In this document: positions 4,950 to 5,936 of the stretch, piece by piece
How the letters are laid out: every line of letters starts with the position of its first letter
Numbering within the stretch: the stretch's first letter is position 1
Assembly: GCA_035468355.1 (NCBI GenBank)
Contig: DATITA010000137.1
Span: 1-5,936 of the forward strand
Direction: 5' to 3'
Length of the DNA stretch: 5,936 bases
Source: DATKSS01 sp035468355
Lineage (GTDB): Bacteria; Chloroflexota; Dormibacteria; Dormibacterales; Dormibacteraceae
Notes under the pieces: model-generated
The model's input: the letters and a program-made list of their open reading frames with translations, nothing else
Told to the model about the DNA's origin: nothing
Databases searched by the model: none
Made by a program: the position numbers and the translations under genes

Positions 4950-5936
4950 TTAGCGACCAGCGACTCGCGGACCCGAGCGAGCAGGGTCACCTCGGTGAAC
5001 GGTTTGTCAAGGAGGGCGATCCCCGGAGCTAGGGCGCCCTGCGCGAGGCCGGGTTGGGCAAACCCGGACATATAGAGGACACGAAGGTCTGGGCGACTTT
5101 CGACCAGGCGCGGCGCCAGCTCGGTCCCCAGCATGCGGGGCATGACCATGTCCGTCAGCAGAAGGTCGATGTGACCGGGGTGATTGCGCGCCAGCTCGAG
5201 CGCATCAGGTCCGTTGGGGGCCACGAGCACCTCATAGCCGTTCTGGCTGAGGATCCGGTCCACGATCTCCCGGATGTCGTCGGAATCCTCCACCACGAGC
5301 ACGGTCTCGCTGCCCCCGACGGCCGGTGCGAGCGGAGTGAGCGCAGCCGGCGCGTGTCCCTGGTCGTCGGCCGGCAGGAGTATTGAGACTCGAGTACCGA
5401 GGCCAGGCTCCGAGTACACGTCAACGTGGCCCCCGGCTTGCGTCACGATCCCGTACACGGTGGCCAGCCCGAGGCCCGTGCCTTGCCCCCTCGGCTTGGT
5501 CGTGAAGAACGGCTCGAACGTGCGTTCAAGAGTGTCCTTGTCCATGCCCTGCCCCGTGTCCGTGACCCGCAGTCGGACGTATCGTCCTGGAGTCAGGCCC
5601 GGGCGGTCGGCGAGGTAAGCCGCGTCGACTTCGACGTTGGCCGTGTCGATCGTCAGCGTGCCCCCCTTCTGCATGGCATCGCGCGAGTTCACCGCGAGGT
5701 TGGTGATGACCTGGCTCAGCTGCCCGGAATCGATCACCGTCGGCCACAGCCCTTCGACCGGCAACGCGACCAGCTCGATGTGCTCTCCGAGGGTGCGCCG
5801 CAGGAGCGGGGCCATCTCGTCGACGACCGAGTTGATGTTCATCGACCGCGGCTGCACGACCTCCACACGCGCAAATGCGAGGAGCTGATGGGTCAGCCTC
5901 GCGGCGTTCTCGGCCGCTCGTTCGATGCGCTCCATG
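4946..5936 (-). CDS. Hybrid histidine kinase of HDFNNLL type with C-terminal receiver (5' end outside window)
   Basis: The frame is open to the window edge. The ATG at 5935 (residue 1 below) is probably internal, because the sequence there (IERAAENAARLTHQLLAFAR) is the second HisKA helix and the phosphorylated His must lie beyond the edge. The HATPase spans residues about 69-188, with N79/N83, DTGQGM at 126-131, FEPFFTTKPRGQGTGLGLA at 140-158 and VYGIVTQAGG. This FEPFFTTK pattern is typical of kinases whose H box reads HDFNNLL, often with PAS sensors upstream, so PAS domains may lie outside the window. The C-terminal receiver (about 211-329) has E216/D217, phosphoacceptor D262 (LLLTDMVMP), S290 and K311-P312. 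It is the first gene of the pair as seen here and overlaps the REC-kinase start (GTGA, 4949-4946). It probably passes phosphate to its own receiver and perhaps to the downstream protein. The signal is unknown. Confidence 0.93.
   Translation of the reverse strand, partial: MERIERAAENAARLTHQLLAFARVEVVQPRSMNINSVVDEMAPLLRRTLGEHIELVALPVEGLWPTVIDSGQLSQVITNLAVNSRDAMQKGGTLTIDTANVEVDAAYLADRPGLTPGRYVRLRVTDTGQGMDKDTLERTFEPFFTTKPRGQGTGLGLATVYGIVTQAGGHVDVYSEPGLGTRVSILLPADDQGHAPAALTPLAPAVGGSETVLVVEDSDDIREIVDRILSQNGYEVLVAPNGPDALELARNHPGHIDLLLTDMVMPRMLGTELAPRLVESRPDLRVLYMSGFAQPGLAQGALAPGIALLDKPFTEVTLLARVRESLVAK

Noticed and set aside
3952..4953. Long plus-strand open frames opposite the REC-kinase gene
   Set aside because: The minus strand carries clear REC, HisKA and HATPase motifs. 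The opposite frames are low-complexity shadows.

Overview
The window is GC-rich (about two thirds G+C by eye), uses GTG starts freely and is almost entirely filled with two-component signalling genes. This fits a soil or environmental high-GC bacterium (Actinomycetota, Chloroflexota or a neighbouring lineage). I cannot place it more precisely from the sequence.

Left half, plus strand (1-3225): a tightly packed four-gene operon whose promoter lies outside the window. In order: the C-terminal receiver domain of a hybrid histidine kinase cut by the window edge (1-420); a stand-alone CheY-like receiver (417-818); a cytosolic hybrid kinase with HAMP-like, PAS, HisKA, HATPase and receiver domains (815-2512); and a class III nucleotide cyclase with no sensory domain (2509-3225). 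Every junction is a 4-base stop/start overlap (GTGA, ATGA, GTGA), so the genes are probably translationally coupled. The two hybrid kinases carry C-terminal receivers that are about half identical, which points to tandem duplication.

Middle (3226-3788): 563 bases between convergent operons with no confidently called gene. It holds a 7-bp hairpin, a possible 53-codon small ORF, a reading frame resembling a lipoprotein leader but without a start codon, a nested palindrome, and a near-identical 18-base hairpin-forming sequence at both borders, each copy overlapping the stop codon of the adjacent operon.

Right half, minus strand (3789-5936): two overlapping genes, transcribed towards the left. 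The first (4946-5936, its 5' end outside the window) is a hybrid kinase that resembles the HDFNNLL-type family and ends in a receiver. The second (3789-4949) is a receiver fused to a histidine kinase (REC-HisKA-HATPase).

Taken together the window has five receiver domains and four kinase modules (one seen only as its tail), but no DNA-binding output domain. The only recognisable output is the cyclase. The simplest reading, which is inference, is a branched phosphorelay whose plus-strand arm controls synthesis of a cyclic nucleotide, most likely cAMP, with the minus-strand pair as a second input or a separate relay. No tRNA, rRNA, CRISPR array, transposase or integrase was seen.
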